Made by a program: the position numbers and the translations under genes
The notes under the pieces: model-generated
Told to the model about the DNA's origin: nothing
Databases searched by the model: none
The model's input: the letters and a program-made list of their open reading frames with translations, nothing else
Source of the DNA: Paracoccus albicereus
Lineage (GTDB): Bacteria; Pseudomonadota; Alphaproteobacteria; Rhodobacterales; Rhodobacteraceae
DNA: 64,000 nt
Direction: 5' to 3'
NCBI RefSeq assembly: GCF_024359525.1
Contig: NZ_JAKZEU010000006.1
Coordinates: 1-64,000, forward strand
In this document: piece by piece, positions 1 to 7,571 of the stretch
Layout of the letters: each line of letters starts with the position of its first letter
Position numbering within the stretch: the first letter of the stretch is position 1

Positions 1-237
1 GATGCGCTCCCGCAAGCGCGAATGGCCCCACGCGCCCATGACGATCATGTCCGCATCAAGATCGGTGGCGTGCCGGGCAAGAACCTTCTCGATCCGCTCT
101 CCCTCGCTTGGAAGTCGGTCGACGATGACCTTGACCCCATGTCGTGCGAGATAGGCAGCGAGGAAGCGTTCTGATCGAACGGTGCTCATCTTCATAGGGC
201 TGAGGTTGTCATCCGGTAAGATTTCCACCGAGGCCAC
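1..237 (-). pseudogene. Universal stress protein remnant, C-terminal half (runs off left edge)
   Basis: Read on the minus strand, this stretch ends at the window edge with a GAWGHSRLRE motif, the hallmark of the nucleotide-binding loop near the C-terminus of UspA-family proteins. It is preceded by a plausible beta-alpha stretch (YLARHGVKVIV) and a charged linker. Going upstream the frame meets TGA at 238-240. Beyond it the same frame gives a weakly Usp-like GGAQPSLAAA segment, so the gene may be broken by a stop codon. The C-terminus lies outside the window. The family call is firm from the motif; the pseudogene call is inference, and a GTG start at 237 giving a short protein cannot be excluded. 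Confidence 0.5.
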
Positions 238-390
238 TCACGCTGCTGCCAAAGACGGCTGAGCACCACCACAAGCGACCCACCGAAGGTCATCAGCTAT
301 TGCGGTCGAGCCTGCGCAGAAACCTGATTGACAGGTCGAACAAAGGGAACCGATGCCACATACGACGCTAGCTGGACCGCAAGCTACGGA

Positions 391-1173
391 TCAGCTCGCC
401 TGTGGGAGAACCCAGATGCCGTCAGCCGGCACGCAGTTCCTCACGATCTTGATATTATAGACATCTGAGAGATTACGGTCGGTCATGACGTCCTGGGGCG
501 TGCCGCTCGCCACGATCCTGCCAGCGCACATCAGCATGACGTGGTCGGCAAACATCGCTGTCAGGTTTAGGTCGTGCATGACGGCGATAACGCCGCCGCC
601 GTCGCGGGCATAGGCCTGAACGGTTTCCATGACATGCATCTGGTGCGCGATGTCGAGGCTGCTGACGGGTTCGTCCAGAAACAGCCAGCGCGGCCCGTCG
701 CGACCCGTCGGGGTCCAGACCTGCGCCAGCGCTCGGGCAAGTTGCACGCGCTGCTGCTCGCCCCCGGAAAGCTGCTGATACAGGCGACCGGAATAGCCCG
801 GCAGGCCCGCCTGTGACAGGGCGCTGCGGACGAGACCGGCCCGATCCGCCATCGGGGTCGGACTCGCCGTTAGCGCGATCGACACGACCTCGGCGACGGT
901 GAAGGGAAAGCTCAGCGTCGTCTGCTGCGGCAGCACCGCGCGAACCGAGGCAAGGTCCTCGGGGCGCATCAGGGCGGTGTCCCGTCCGTTGAGGAAAACC
1001 GTCCCGGACGTCGCGGCGATCTCGCCGGTCAGGCAGCGCAGCAACGTGGTTTTGCCCGAGCCGTTGGGTCCGATGATGGCCGTCAGCTGACCCGCCGGCG
1101 CGGTCAGGTCGATGCCGCGAAGAACGCGACGCTTGCCCAGGTCGACATCAAGACCGCGCGCGACAAGGCTCAT
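391..1173 (-). CDS. hmuV: Heme ABC transporter ATP-binding protein
   Basis: Cytoplasmic ATPase of the HmuTUV importer, which powers passage of heme from periplasmic HmuT through HmuU. The 260-residue protein has Walker A GPNGSGKTT at residues 35-43, the ABC signature LSGGEQQRV near residue 140, Walker B LFLDEP followed by VSSLD, and a switch histidine in AVMHDLNL. Length fits the family. The open frame extends upstream, but ATG at 1173 overlaps the hmuU stop as ATGA, which fixes the start by translational coupling. It is the last gene of hmuS-hmuT-hmuU-hmuV. I see no strong terminator in the 150 bases after it. Confidence 0.95.
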   Translation of the reverse strand: MSLVARGLDVDLGKRRVLRGIDLTAPAGQLTAIIGPNGSGKTTLLRCLTGEIAATSGTVFLNGRDTALMRPEDLASVRAVLPQQTTLSFPFTVAEVVSIALTASPTPMADRAGLVRSALSQAGLPGYSGRLYQQLSGGEQQRVQLARALAQVWTPTGRDGPRWLFLDEPVSSLDIAHQMHVMETVQAYARDGGGVIAVMHDLNLTAMFADHVMLMCAGRIVASGTPQDVMTDRNLSDVYNIKIVRNCVPADGIWVLPQAS

Positions 1174-2252
1174 GCGTCCAGTGTCCTTCGGTTCGACAGC
1201 AGCACCCACAGGAAGAACGGCCCGCCGATCATGGCGGTGATGATCCCGATGGGCAGTTCGGCAGGCGCTATGATCGTGCGGCTGATCATGTCGGCCCCGA
1301 CCAGCACGGTTGCGCCCAGCAAAGCGGAGTTGATCAGCAGCCAGCGATGCCGGGGACCGGCGACCAGCCTCAGCAGATGCGGAACGACGATGCCGACGAA
1401 GCCGATCCCACCGGAAATCGCCACGGCGGCTCCGGTCGCGCCAGCTGCGGTCAGGATCGCTGCGGCCTTCACGCGCTGCACGCGGATTCCCACATGCGCG
1501 GCCATCGCCTCGCCCAGGGCCAGACCGTCCAGTCCCCGCGCGATCAGCGGGCTGGCCGCAAGCGCAACCAGCATCAGCGGCGCGGCGGCAGCCAGCTTTG
1601 TCCAACTGGCCCCTGCAAGCGAGCCGAGGCCCCAGAAGGTCAGGTCGCGAAGCTGGTCATCGGTAGCCCGGTAGACGATCAGGCCTGATACCGCGCCGAC
1701 CATCGCGGCCAGCGCGATCCCAGCCAGCAGCATGGTCGCGATCGAGGTGCGTCCTTGCCGCGTCGAGATCGCGTAAAGCGTCAGCATAGCGATCCAGCCG
1801 CCAAAAAAGGCTGACAGGGACACCAGATGCCAGCCCGCCGCGGCAGCGACGGCCGGGGGCAGCAGGCCGCCCATAACGAGAGCTGCGATCGCCCCCAGTC
1901 CCGCGCCGGCGCTGACGCCCAGCAGGCCCGGATCGGCCAGCGGGTTGCGGAACAATCCCTGCATGATCGCGCCCGAGACAGCTAGGGACGCGCCGACCAG
2001 GATCCCCGTCGCCAGTCTCGGCAAGCGGATGTCGAACAGGACGACACGATCCGTCACATCGACCGTTTGCCCGGTCATCCAGTCAATCAGGACCGTCCAC
2101 GCCGAGACGCCCGACGCGCCATGACCAAGAGACAGGATCGCGACGCTTAAAAGCAGAACGGACAGCAGGATGGCGATGTTGCGACCCAGATGCGCGCGGT
2201 CTCCGTCGAGCCGTCCGGCATCGGCCTCAAGCGCCACCATGGCCTGATCCAT
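1170..2252 (-). CDS. hmuU: Heme ABC transporter permease (FecCD family)
   Basis: Inner-membrane permease of the heme importer, about 360 residues and strongly hydrophobic, with the multi-helix pattern of the FecCD/BtuC family. Recognisable family stretches are GLFRNPLADPGLLGVSAGAGLGA and GGIGFVGIVVPHLLR, the latter being the ATPase-contacting region. Two ATGs are possible, 2252 (MDQAMVALEAD) and 2240. Both overlap the end of hmuT, by 26 or 14 bases, so the gene is translationally coupled either way. The open frame upstream of 2252 is only antisense-like shadow in hmuT. It ends by ATGA overlap with hmuV. Confidence 0.94.
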   Translation of the reverse strand: MDQAMVALEADAGRLDGDRAHLGRNIAILLSVLLLSVAILSLGHGASGVSAWTVLIDWMTGQTVDVTDRVVLFDIRLPRLATGILVGASLAVSGAIMQGLFRNPLADPGLLGVSAGAGLGAIAALVMGGLLPPAVAAAAGWHLVSLSAFFGGWIAMLTLYAISTRQGRTSIATMLLAGIALAAMVGAVSGLIVYRATDDQLRDLTFWGLGSLAGASWTKLAAAAPLMLVALAASPLIARGLDGLALGEAMAAHVGIRVQRVKAAAILTAAGATGAAVAISGGIGFVGIVVPHLLRLVAGPRHRWLLINSALLGATVLVGADMISRTIIAPAELPIGIITAMIGGPFFLWVLLSNRRTLDA

Positions 2253-3093
2253 AGATGGCCCGGTGCAGGTCGCGCGCCGCTTGGCCCGTGCGGGGACCGA
2301 AGCCCAGCAGGTAAAGCCCGTCCATGCGGATGACCGCCCCCGCCTTTGCCGCAGGCGTCGTCGAGATTGCGGGCATCGCCAGCAGGTCCGCATAGGCGGC
2401 GTCATGGCTGCCGGTCGCTTCGCCACGGTCCATCATCACGATGACATCGGGCGCGGCAGCGGTGATCGCCTCGTCGGTCAGCGGCTTGTAACCCTCGAAG
2501 GCTGCAATGGCGTTGTCGGCTTTGGCCAGCCGGATCATCGCATCGGCTGCGGTCCCCGTGCCGGAGGCCATCACTCGCCCGCCCTGCAGCGACAGGATGA
2601 ACAGGACCCGCTTGCGATCCCCGTCGAGGGCCGATGCGTCCAGGGCCGCCAGATCGGCGCGCAGATCCGCGACCGGCGCCTTGGCTGCATCGGGGACACC
2701 CAACGCATTGGCGACGGCTTCGATCTTTGCCGCCAGACCGTCGGCGTTGGTCCCGGCCGGGATCGTCTCGAACGGAATGTCGGCCTGCCGCAGAACGGCG
2801 ATCGTCTCGGGCGGTCCGGCCCCGTCTTCCGACAGGATCAGATCCGGTCTGACCGACAGAACCCCTTCGGGAGACAGGGCGCGCATGTAGCCGACATCGG
2901 GAAGCGACTGCGCCTCGGCCGGAAAGCTGGACGTCGTGTCCCGCGCGATCAGCCGATCCTGCTGTCCCAGGGCATAGACAATCTCCGTGACCGAACCGCC
3001 GATCGACAGGATGCGCTGCGCTTCGGGATGCGGGTCGGCCGCTGCCGGCGTTGCGAGAGCAAGCAGCGCGGCGACGGTCAGGCGGATCGTCAT
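2227..3093 (-). CDS. hmuT: Periplasmic heme-binding protein of heme ABC transporter
   Basis: Substrate-binding protein that receives heme from the outer-membrane receptor and docks onto HmuU. The 288-residue product has a Sec signal peptide at about residues 1-19 (MTIRLTVAALLALATPAAA). The mature part is a two-lobed PeriBP/TroA-like fold: RILSIGGSVTEIVYALG at the start of lobe 1, SVRPDLILSEDGAGP, and DVIVMMDRGE in lobe 2. The start ATG at 3093 overlaps the hmuS stop as ATGA. Its position between hmuS and hmuU supports heme as ligand over siderophore; that specificity is inferred from context. Confidence 0.94.
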   Translation of the reverse strand: MTIRLTVAALLALATPAAADPHPEAQRILSIGGSVTEIVYALGQQDRLIARDTTSSFPAEAQSLPDVGYMRALSPEGVLSVRPDLILSEDGAGPPETIAVLRQADIPFETIPAGTNADGLAAKIEAVANALGVPDAAKAPVADLRADLAALDASALDGDRKRVLFILSLQGGRVMASGTGTAADAMIRLAKADNAIAAFEGYKPLTDEAITAAAPDVIVMMDRGEATGSHDAAYADLLAMPAISTTPAAKAGAVIRMDGLYLLGFGPRTGQAARDLHRAIYGSGHGGA

Positions 3094-4124
3094 GGCGCCA
3101 CCGGCGTCGGCAGGTCTTCGACCAGCCGCGCCCAGCCTTCGGCATCGCCGCCCTTTTCGGGGCGCATGCCGAAGCACTGGAAGATCAACGCGCCTTCCGC
3201 GTCGAACGCCTCGACCGAGATGGCCGCGCCCCGCTTGGTCGGCTTGTCGACCAGCCAGACCTCGGCCACATGGTCGGCGCGCAGATGAAGGTTGAAGCGG
3301 TCGTCCATCACGTTCAGCCAAGGACCCATCGGTTTCAATTCGCGGATCGGCCCGGAATGGATCTCGATGCACCCGGCGTTTCCGACGAACAGCATGACCT
3401 GCTGGTCACGGTCGCGCACGGCTTCCAGCATCGCGGGGACCGCATCGGTCACAAGCGGCTTCACGAACGGCTCGCCCACCGCTCGGTAGGCGCCGAGACG
3501 GTTCATCTTCAGGCGGCGCACGAGCGTGTTGAACTGGTGCGTGTCGGTCATCCGCGACCATTCCGCGCGCAGGATCCCGACCTTGTCGTCGGCCATCCGT
3601 GCACCTTCCGGCGCCGGACGCTCGGCAAAATCTGACATCGTCTTTTGATCCGGCAGTGCGAGATCGGTCAGCAGCGCGTCCCACATCGCCAAATCGGACT
3701 CAGTCCGAAGATGGACCTTGTGGATCGCATCGCCCGCCGCGTCGAAGACCTGGATCGAGCGTCTGGTGCCGCTGTCGTCCTTTGCCTCTACCGCATAAGC
3801 GTGGACCCATTGGCGGGGAAACATGCGAAGGTCGATCTCGGCGTCCACGGTCATCGCCGCATGATCGCCGTCATGGAACTCATTGTAGGTTCCCAGCTTC
3901 TCGATCACGCAGGACCGGTTGCGCGTCAACGCCATGACCTCGCCCAATCGCTGAACGGCCGGGATCAGCCGCCCGATGGTCGAGTCAAGCCGGACGGCTC
4001 CCAGACTCAGATCTGCCTCGACCAGAGCGGCCTCTGGGATGGAAAGCTGTTGGGCCAGATCGAAGGGACGAACGGTGGCGTCGCGCTTCAGCTCGCGAAG
4101 GCGGGAGGGCGTCAGGGCGTTCAT
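3090..4124 (-). CDS. hmuS: Heme utilisation / heme-degrading protein HmuS
   Basis: Cytoplasmic heme-handling protein of the HemS/ChuS/HmuS family, reported in relatives to store, traffic or oxidatively open heme. The 344-residue product is built from two similar halves. The first holds GTYNEFHDGDHAAMTVDAEIDLR near residue 100. The second holds MLFVGNAGCIEIHSGPIREL and WLNVMDDRFNLHLRADHVAEVW, the classic PWLNVLD..FNLHL signature of the family. Start ATG 4124 is preferred over upstream in-frame codons because it lies just inside the divergent promoter region and begins the conserved N-terminus. It is first in the hmuSTUV operon and divergent from the receptor gene. Confidence 0.93.
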   Translation of the reverse strand: MNALTPSRLRELKRDATVRPFDLAQQLSIPEAALVEADLSLGAVRLDSTIGRLIPAVQRLGEVMALTRNRSCVIEKLGTYNEFHDGDHAAMTVDAEIDLRMFPRQWVHAYAVEAKDDSGTRRSIQVFDAAGDAIHKVHLRTESDLAMWDALLTDLALPDQKTMSDFAERPAPEGARMADDKVGILRAEWSRMTDTHQFNTLVRRLKMNRLGAYRAVGEPFVKPLVTDAVPAMLEAVRDRDQQVMLFVGNAGCIEIHSGPIRELKPMGPWLNVMDDRFNLHLRADHVAEVWLVDKPTKRGAAISVEAFDAEGALIFQCFGMRPEKGGDAEGWARLVEDLPTPVAP

Positions 4125-4167
4125 GCAAAACCTCTGGTCAGGAAGCCCGAAAGTGGGGCAACAATAC

Positions 4168-4196
4168 TTGACAGTTTTAATCAGGCTGTTAATCGA
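4168..4196 (+). promoter_or_regulatory. Putative promoter of heme receptor gene
   Basis: TTGACA at 4168-4173 is a perfect -35 element. AATCGA at 4191-4196, 17 bases downstream, is a weak -10. They lie in the 134-bp gap between divergent hmuS and hmuR, where AT content rises locally. I could not find a convincing iron box (Irr or Fur type) by eye. An AACGGAG ribosome site follows at 4242-4248, before ATG 4259. Confidence 0.45.
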
Positions 4197-4258
4197 ACGC
4201 AAGATGCCAGCATCGGGCCAGCATGTTTTCCCATTCATGCTGAACGGAGTATCCGGCG

Positions 4259-6286
4259 ATGTCTTTGCGAATTAACGTTTTTGTTCTGTTGCTCGGCACG
4301 ACCGCGACCGCTTTGCCAAGCTTCGCGCAGGAGGGCGCTGACCCCTACATTCTCGACCCGCTGATCCTTCGGGCGGGCGTCGACAAGGTCGCGTCGCAGG
4401 TCCCGCAATCGACAAGCGTTGTAGACTCTGAAGAGTTGGAACAGATCCGGCCAGGCACCATCGGTGACGTGCTGGCGACGATCCCCGGGGTCTCAGGCGT
4501 CGGTTCCAGTAGCTTCTTCGGCCAAGGGTTCAATATCCGCGGCTTCGGCTCATCCGGCACCGCAGCGTCCGAAGCCGGGATTGTCCAGCTGATCGATGGT
4601 GAAAAGAAATACTACGAGTCGTATCGCCAAGGGTCTCTCTTCGTCGAACCCGACTTTCTCAAGCGCGTCGAAGTTCTGCGTGGACCGGGTGCATCAACGC
4701 TTTACGGCTCGGGTGCGTTGGGCGGGGTGATCGCGATGGAAACGATCGATCCGGGTGATCTGATCGCGCCGGGTCAGACCAGCGGCGGGCGGGTTAAGCT
4801 GGGCTATGCGTCGAATCCCGATGGGGCGCTGTCCAGCGTCGCGTGGGGCTGGCGGCCCCGCGAGGATTTCGAGGCGCTGGCCGCCTTCGCTTACCGCACA
4901 CTGGGCGACACGACCGACAGCGACGGCGACACCATCATCAGGGCCAATGCCGACACGGCGAACCTGCTTCTGAAGGCGCGCAAGACCTTCGGTGACCACC
5001 ATGTCGAGCTGTCCTATCAGCATTTGGAAGCCGAGGGTGACGATCAGGACTTCAACCAACTCGAGGGCGCACAGATCGGATTGTTTCCGGGCTTTACCGG
5101 CTGGGGTCTTGGCGACATCCTGACCCGCGATCAGGTCGCGCGCCTGGAATGGGGCTGGGATCCGCAGAACAACCGCTACATCGACGCGACAGTGACGCTG
5201 TCCTATACGAACACGATCAAGGATGTGCAGCAGGGCAGCGTTCCGGCGGAACCGATCATGGACAGCCTTCTCGGGCGACGCGACTATGCGTTGTGGCGGC
5301 TCAAGGCGCAGAACGTGGCCGATCTGTCCGGGTCAGGCTACAGCCACTACCTGACGGCGGGGGTCGAGACGTTCCGGCAGGATCGGTCCAGCACCACCCC
5401 ATCCTCGTCTCACCCGGAGGGGCTGACGCGCTCAGCAGCGGCCTTCGCTTGGTCGGAACTGGAATGGGGCCGTTTCACGGTCAACAGCGGCCTGCGCTAT
5501 GAACGACAGCGCACAGAGCCGAAGGACAGTGTTGCCATCACCTCTGACCGGGTCGACTCGGAGGCAATCGAGCCCCAGATCTCGGTCCTCTACCGGCTGA
5601 CAGACAATTGGTCGGCCTTCGGATCGCTGGCATTCGTGAACCGGATGCCGACGGTTGACGAGCTTTATGACGGGTTCGCGGGCGGCGCAGCCTCACCCGA
5701 CTTGAAGGACGAACAGGGCAAGAATGTCGAGATCGGCGTCAGCTATCGCGCACAGGACCTCGTGCGGCCGGGCGACGAGGCCGCGCTGAAGTTGACCCTC
5801 TTTCGCAACCATATCGACGATCTGATCGTGCGCACCAACGCCCCTGCCCCGACTCCGGCCTATGTCAACGTCGAGCGCGCCTACCTTCGCGGTGGCGAAT
5901 TGGAAGCAAGCTACCTGACGGGAGCTTGGCAGTTCGGGGGCGCAATCTCCGTCGTCGATGGCGAGGATCAGGACGGCACGGTTCTGGATACGCTTCCGAA
6001 TGATCGGGTGATCCTGTCTGCCGACTGGAACGCGAGCCCCGAATGGCGGATCGGCGGCCGAGGGATCATTGCAGATGGCCGCGACAAGCCTAGCGGGGAC
6101 CACAGGGGCGGTTACGGTGTCTACGACATCTACGCCATCTGGTCGCCGGAGAATGGTCCGCTGCGGGGTGTCGAGGTCAATATGGGTATCGATAACCTGA
6201 CCGACCGCGACTATGTGCCTGCGACCTATCTCACTGGCCCAGCACCGGGTCGCAACCTGAAGCTGTTCCTAACAAAGAGCTTCTGA
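4259..6286 (+). CDS. hmuR: TonB-dependent heme/hemoglobin outer-membrane receptor
   Basis: Outer-membrane 22-strand barrel that imports heme using TonB energy. The 675-residue protein has a signal peptide (residues 1 to about 23, cleaved after PSFA). A TonB-box-like DPLILRAG follows, then a plug domain with QSTSVVDSEEL, the NIRGFG motif, VEVLRGPGASTLYGSGALGGVI, and a barrel. The C-terminus NLKLFLTKSF ends in phenylalanine, as required for BamA-mediated insertion. A FRAP/NPNL-type signature typical of heme receptors is not clearly intact, so heme specificity rests largely on the divergent hmuSTUV operon. Start ATG 4259 has GGAG ten bases upstream. Confidence 0.92.
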   Translation: MSLRINVFVLLLGTTATALPSFAQEGADPYILDPLILRAGVDKVASQVPQSTSVVDSEELEQIRPGTIGDVLATIPGVSGVGSSSFFGQGFNIRGFGSSGTAASEAGIVQLIDGEKKYYESYRQGSLFVEPDFLKRVEVLRGPGASTLYGSGALGGVIAMETIDPGDLIAPGQTSGGRVKLGYASNPDGALSSVAWGWRPREDFEALAAFAYRTLGDTTDSDGDTIIRANADTANLLLKARKTFGDHHVELSYQHLEAEGDDQDFNQLEGAQIGLFPGFTGWGLGDILTRDQVARLEWGWDPQNNRYIDATVTLSYTNTIKDVQQGSVPAEPIMDSLLGRRDYALWRLKAQNVADLSGSGYSHYLTAGVETFRQDRSSTTPSSSHPEGLTRSAAAFAWSELEWGRFTVNSGLRYERQRTEPKDSVAITSDRVDSEAIEPQISVLYRLTDNWSAFGSLAFVNRMPTVDELYDGFAGGAASPDLKDEQGKNVEIGVSYRAQDLVRPGDEAALKLTLFRNHIDDLIVRTNAPAPTPAYVNVERAYLRGGELEASYLTGAWQFGGAISVVDGEDQDGTVLDTLPNDRVILSADWNASPEWRIGGRGIIADGRDKPSGDHRGGYGVYDIYAIWSPENGPLRGVEVNMGIDNLTDRDYVPATYLTGPAPGRNLKLFLTKSF

Positions 6287-6325
6287 GGCGACGGCGAGGA
6301 CTTAGTAGGGCCAGCTAAGTGACCG

Positions 6326-6526
6326 TTACGACACGAACTCGCTGGGAGCGGTGTCTTGCTCCCAGCCCTCAATGATCCTGACGAGGCCAGGGTAAACAGA
6401 CACGCCAAACAAATCCGTCGGCCTCGACTGCAGCCGTGTCCTCCAAAGCCGTCGGATCCGGACCTCCGTGTCACGCTGGACGCTAAAGTGCTCCAATTCG
6501 TCGGTGTGGCGACGGTTCACACTCAC
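6326..6526 (-). pseudogene. Degenerate paralogue of the neighbouring ribbon-helix-helix gene (tentative)
   Basis: The C-terminal residues of this 66-codon frame (VRIIEGWEQDTAPSEF) resemble the end of the intact protein encoded at 6599-6790 (IRRALVQWFENTTPSG). At DNA level 15 of 18 bases match between 6340-6357 and 6610-6627. The rest of the frame does not align cleanly. A short DTEVRIR stretch recalls DTEPVTLR of the intact copy. I read it as the decayed half of a tandem duplication, but the match is short and could be chance. Confidence 0.25.
6341..6366. terminator. Hairpin downstream of hmuR
   Basis: GCTGGGAGC (6341-6349) and GCTCCCAGC (6358-6366) form a perfect 9-bp stem with an 8-base loop. 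There is no U-tract, so if it ends hmuR transcripts it is not a classical intrinsic terminator. Its left arm overlaps the duplicated CGCTGGGAG motif. Confidence 0.35.
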
Positions 6527-6598
6527 CCGACGCGAACCGTCAGTATCGTGTCATCATTGCTGGGCCAGGGATCGACGCGCAGGTTCGTCACCAGACAC

Positions 6599-6790
6599 TT
6601 AATGATTACCGCTGGGAGTGGTGTTCTCGAACCATTGCACAAGGGCGCGACGGATCATCTCCGGTCGCGTCGGAAGGTCCTTTTCGAGCCGCCGCCTGTC
6701 GTCAATCATCTCGATAATTTCGCGAGGTAGGCGCAGAGTGACAGGCTCGGTATCGACCCGTGGGCGCCCAACCAAAGTTTTTTTTACCAT
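6599..6790 (-). CDS. Small ribbon-helix-helix (CopG/Arc-like) DNA-binding protein
   Basis: The 63-residue product starts with a basic arm (MVKKTLVGRPRVD), then an alternating beta strand (EPVTLRLP) and two helices (REIIEMIDDRRRLEKD, then RPEMIRRALVQWFEN). This is the ribbon-helix-helix layout of antitoxin and plasmid-copy regulators. The RPEMIRRAL segment matches the second helix that packs on the ribbon. Start ATG 6790 has a GTGAG ribosome site close upstream. It is divergent from the gene at 6904 across a 113-bp gap holding a hairpin, so it may repress that promoter. No toxin partner follows it. The fold call is good; the regulatory role is inference. Confidence 0.7.
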   Translation of the reverse strand: MVKKTLVGRPRVDTEPVTLRLPREIIEMIDDRRRLEKDLPTRPEMIRRALVQWFENTTPSGNH

Positions 6791-6840
6791 CTCACGATAT
6801 CATTATTGATTTTTCGAATTTACAACGTCATATTTAGGCG

Positions 6841-6873
6841 GTCCTAGGCAGAGATTGGGCTCTTGCCGAGGAC
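6841..6873. repeat. Imperfect inverted repeat in divergent intergenic region
   Basis: GTCCTAGGCA (6841-6850) and TGCCGAGGAC (6864-6873) are reverse complements with a single mismatch, separated by 13 bases. The repeat sits between the divergent ribbon-helix-helix gene and the gene at 6904, about 30 bases before the latter's start. It could be an operator or a 5'-leader hairpin. Confidence 0.5.
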
Positions 6874-6903
6874 CTACCATCGAAACTCGTCGAAGGAGCT
6901 CCC

Positions 6904-7419
6904 ATGGCTACCAAGTTCAATACCACTCCCCCTGCTGCAATTGAAGCGCCTCCCCTTTCCCCTCTCGCGACTGCGTTCGCGGCCCTTCTCACCGTCCTCG
7001 AAGAACACGTCACGGCTGAGCGCGACCTCGCGAAGGTCGATGCGGTTGACGCCGCATACCAGGACAAGCTCGACGCCGCCGACGACGCGCAGGACGCGCT
7101 TTACGCGGAACTGGCGGCGATCACCGCTCTCACCCCGACTTGCGCCGAGGATGTCCCACTTCGCCGGATGACGCTGATCCTCGCGACGCTCGTCCGTGAA
7201 GGCACCGCGTCGGCGTTCCGGCGCTATGCAGATTGCAAGCCGGAGTTCGCCACCTATCTGGCCGTCCCCGGCGAGGGCACCGCAGCGTTGCATGTCGCGC
7301 ATCTGCTGGCCGCGGCCGACCGGCGCATCTCGCAGATGGCTGGCCTCCCTCTCTACCTGCAAGATGGCGTCAGTCTCGAAGCCGAGACTGAACGCGACGC
7401 CGAGCTCCTGGCGGCCTGA
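6904..7419 (+). CDS. Hypothetical helical protein of accessory island
   Basis: I do not recognise this 171-residue protein. It is Ala-rich (LSPLATAFAALLTVLEEH) with a long charged amphipathic stretch (AERDLAKVDAVDAAYQDKLDAADDAQDALYAEL) that should form a coiled coil at about residues 38-75. A more compact helical C-terminal half follows, with GTAALHVAHLLAAADRRISQMAG. There is no signal peptide or membrane segment. AAGGAG at 6893-6898 lies five bases before ATG 6904, a strong ribosome site. It is the first of three same-strand island genes. Coiled-coil and helix calls are from residue pattern only; no function is proposed. Confidence 0.75.
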   Translation: MATKFNTTPPAAIEAPPLSPLATAFAALLTVLEEHVTAERDLAKVDAVDAAYQDKLDAADDAQDALYAELAAITALTPTCAEDVPLRRMTLILATLVREGTASAFRRYADCKPEFATYLAVPGEGTAALHVAHLLAAADRRISQMAGLPLYLQDGVSLEAETERDAELLAA

Positions 7420-7489
7420 CCTCCAACTTCCCCCCTGACAGCATCGGCTGAACTAGCCCGGTTTCTGACCGGGTCCGGCCTGTCCTCCA

Positions 7490-7522
7490 GCCTGCCTTCG
7501 CCGCAGGCGTCACGCGCCTGCG
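7490..7522 (+). promoter_or_regulatory. Two mutually exclusive hairpins in leader of GIY-YIG gene
   Basis: GCCTGC (7490-7495) can pair with GCAGGC (7503-7508). The overlapping CGCAGGCG (7502-7509) can instead pair with CGCCTGCG (7515-7522). Both cannot form at once. They lie about 50 bases before ATG 7572. A further CCCGGT/ACCGGG hairpin (7457-7473) precedes them. The layout resembles an attenuator or RNA switch, but GC-rich DNA makes such overlaps by chance. Confidence 0.3.
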
Positions 7523-7571
7523 CGGTCGCTGGATGCTGTCTTCCTCTCACCTGATCACAGGAGGGCTTCCC

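Larger units (their letters stand above)
6287..6598. other. Gap after hmuR: left edge of accessory island
   Basis: This 312-bp stretch has no convincing intact gene. It holds a weak hairpin (ACTTAG 6300-6305 with CTAAGT 6315-6320), a stronger one at 6341-6366, and a degenerate open frame on the minus strand described separately. A motif CGCTGGGAGYGGTGT occurs at 6340-6354 and again at 6610-6624, inside the next gene. That points to an old duplication. Confidence 0.5.

Noticed and set aside
4125-4258. Iron-responsive operator (Irr or Fur type) in the hmu divergent region
   Set aside because: No sequence there matches the known dyads closely enough by eye, although iron control is expected.
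6287-6305. GGCGACGGCGAGGA just after hmuR as an att copy of the tRNA-Ser 3' end (GGCGGACGGTGAGGGA)
   Set aside because: The match is short, needs an indel and a substitution, and lacks the T-loop sequence. In GC-rich DNA this is expected by chance.
6599-7419. Toxin-antitoxin pair formed by the RHH gene and the gene at 6904
   Set aside because: The genes are divergent, not an operon, and the 171-aa protein shows no toxin fold.
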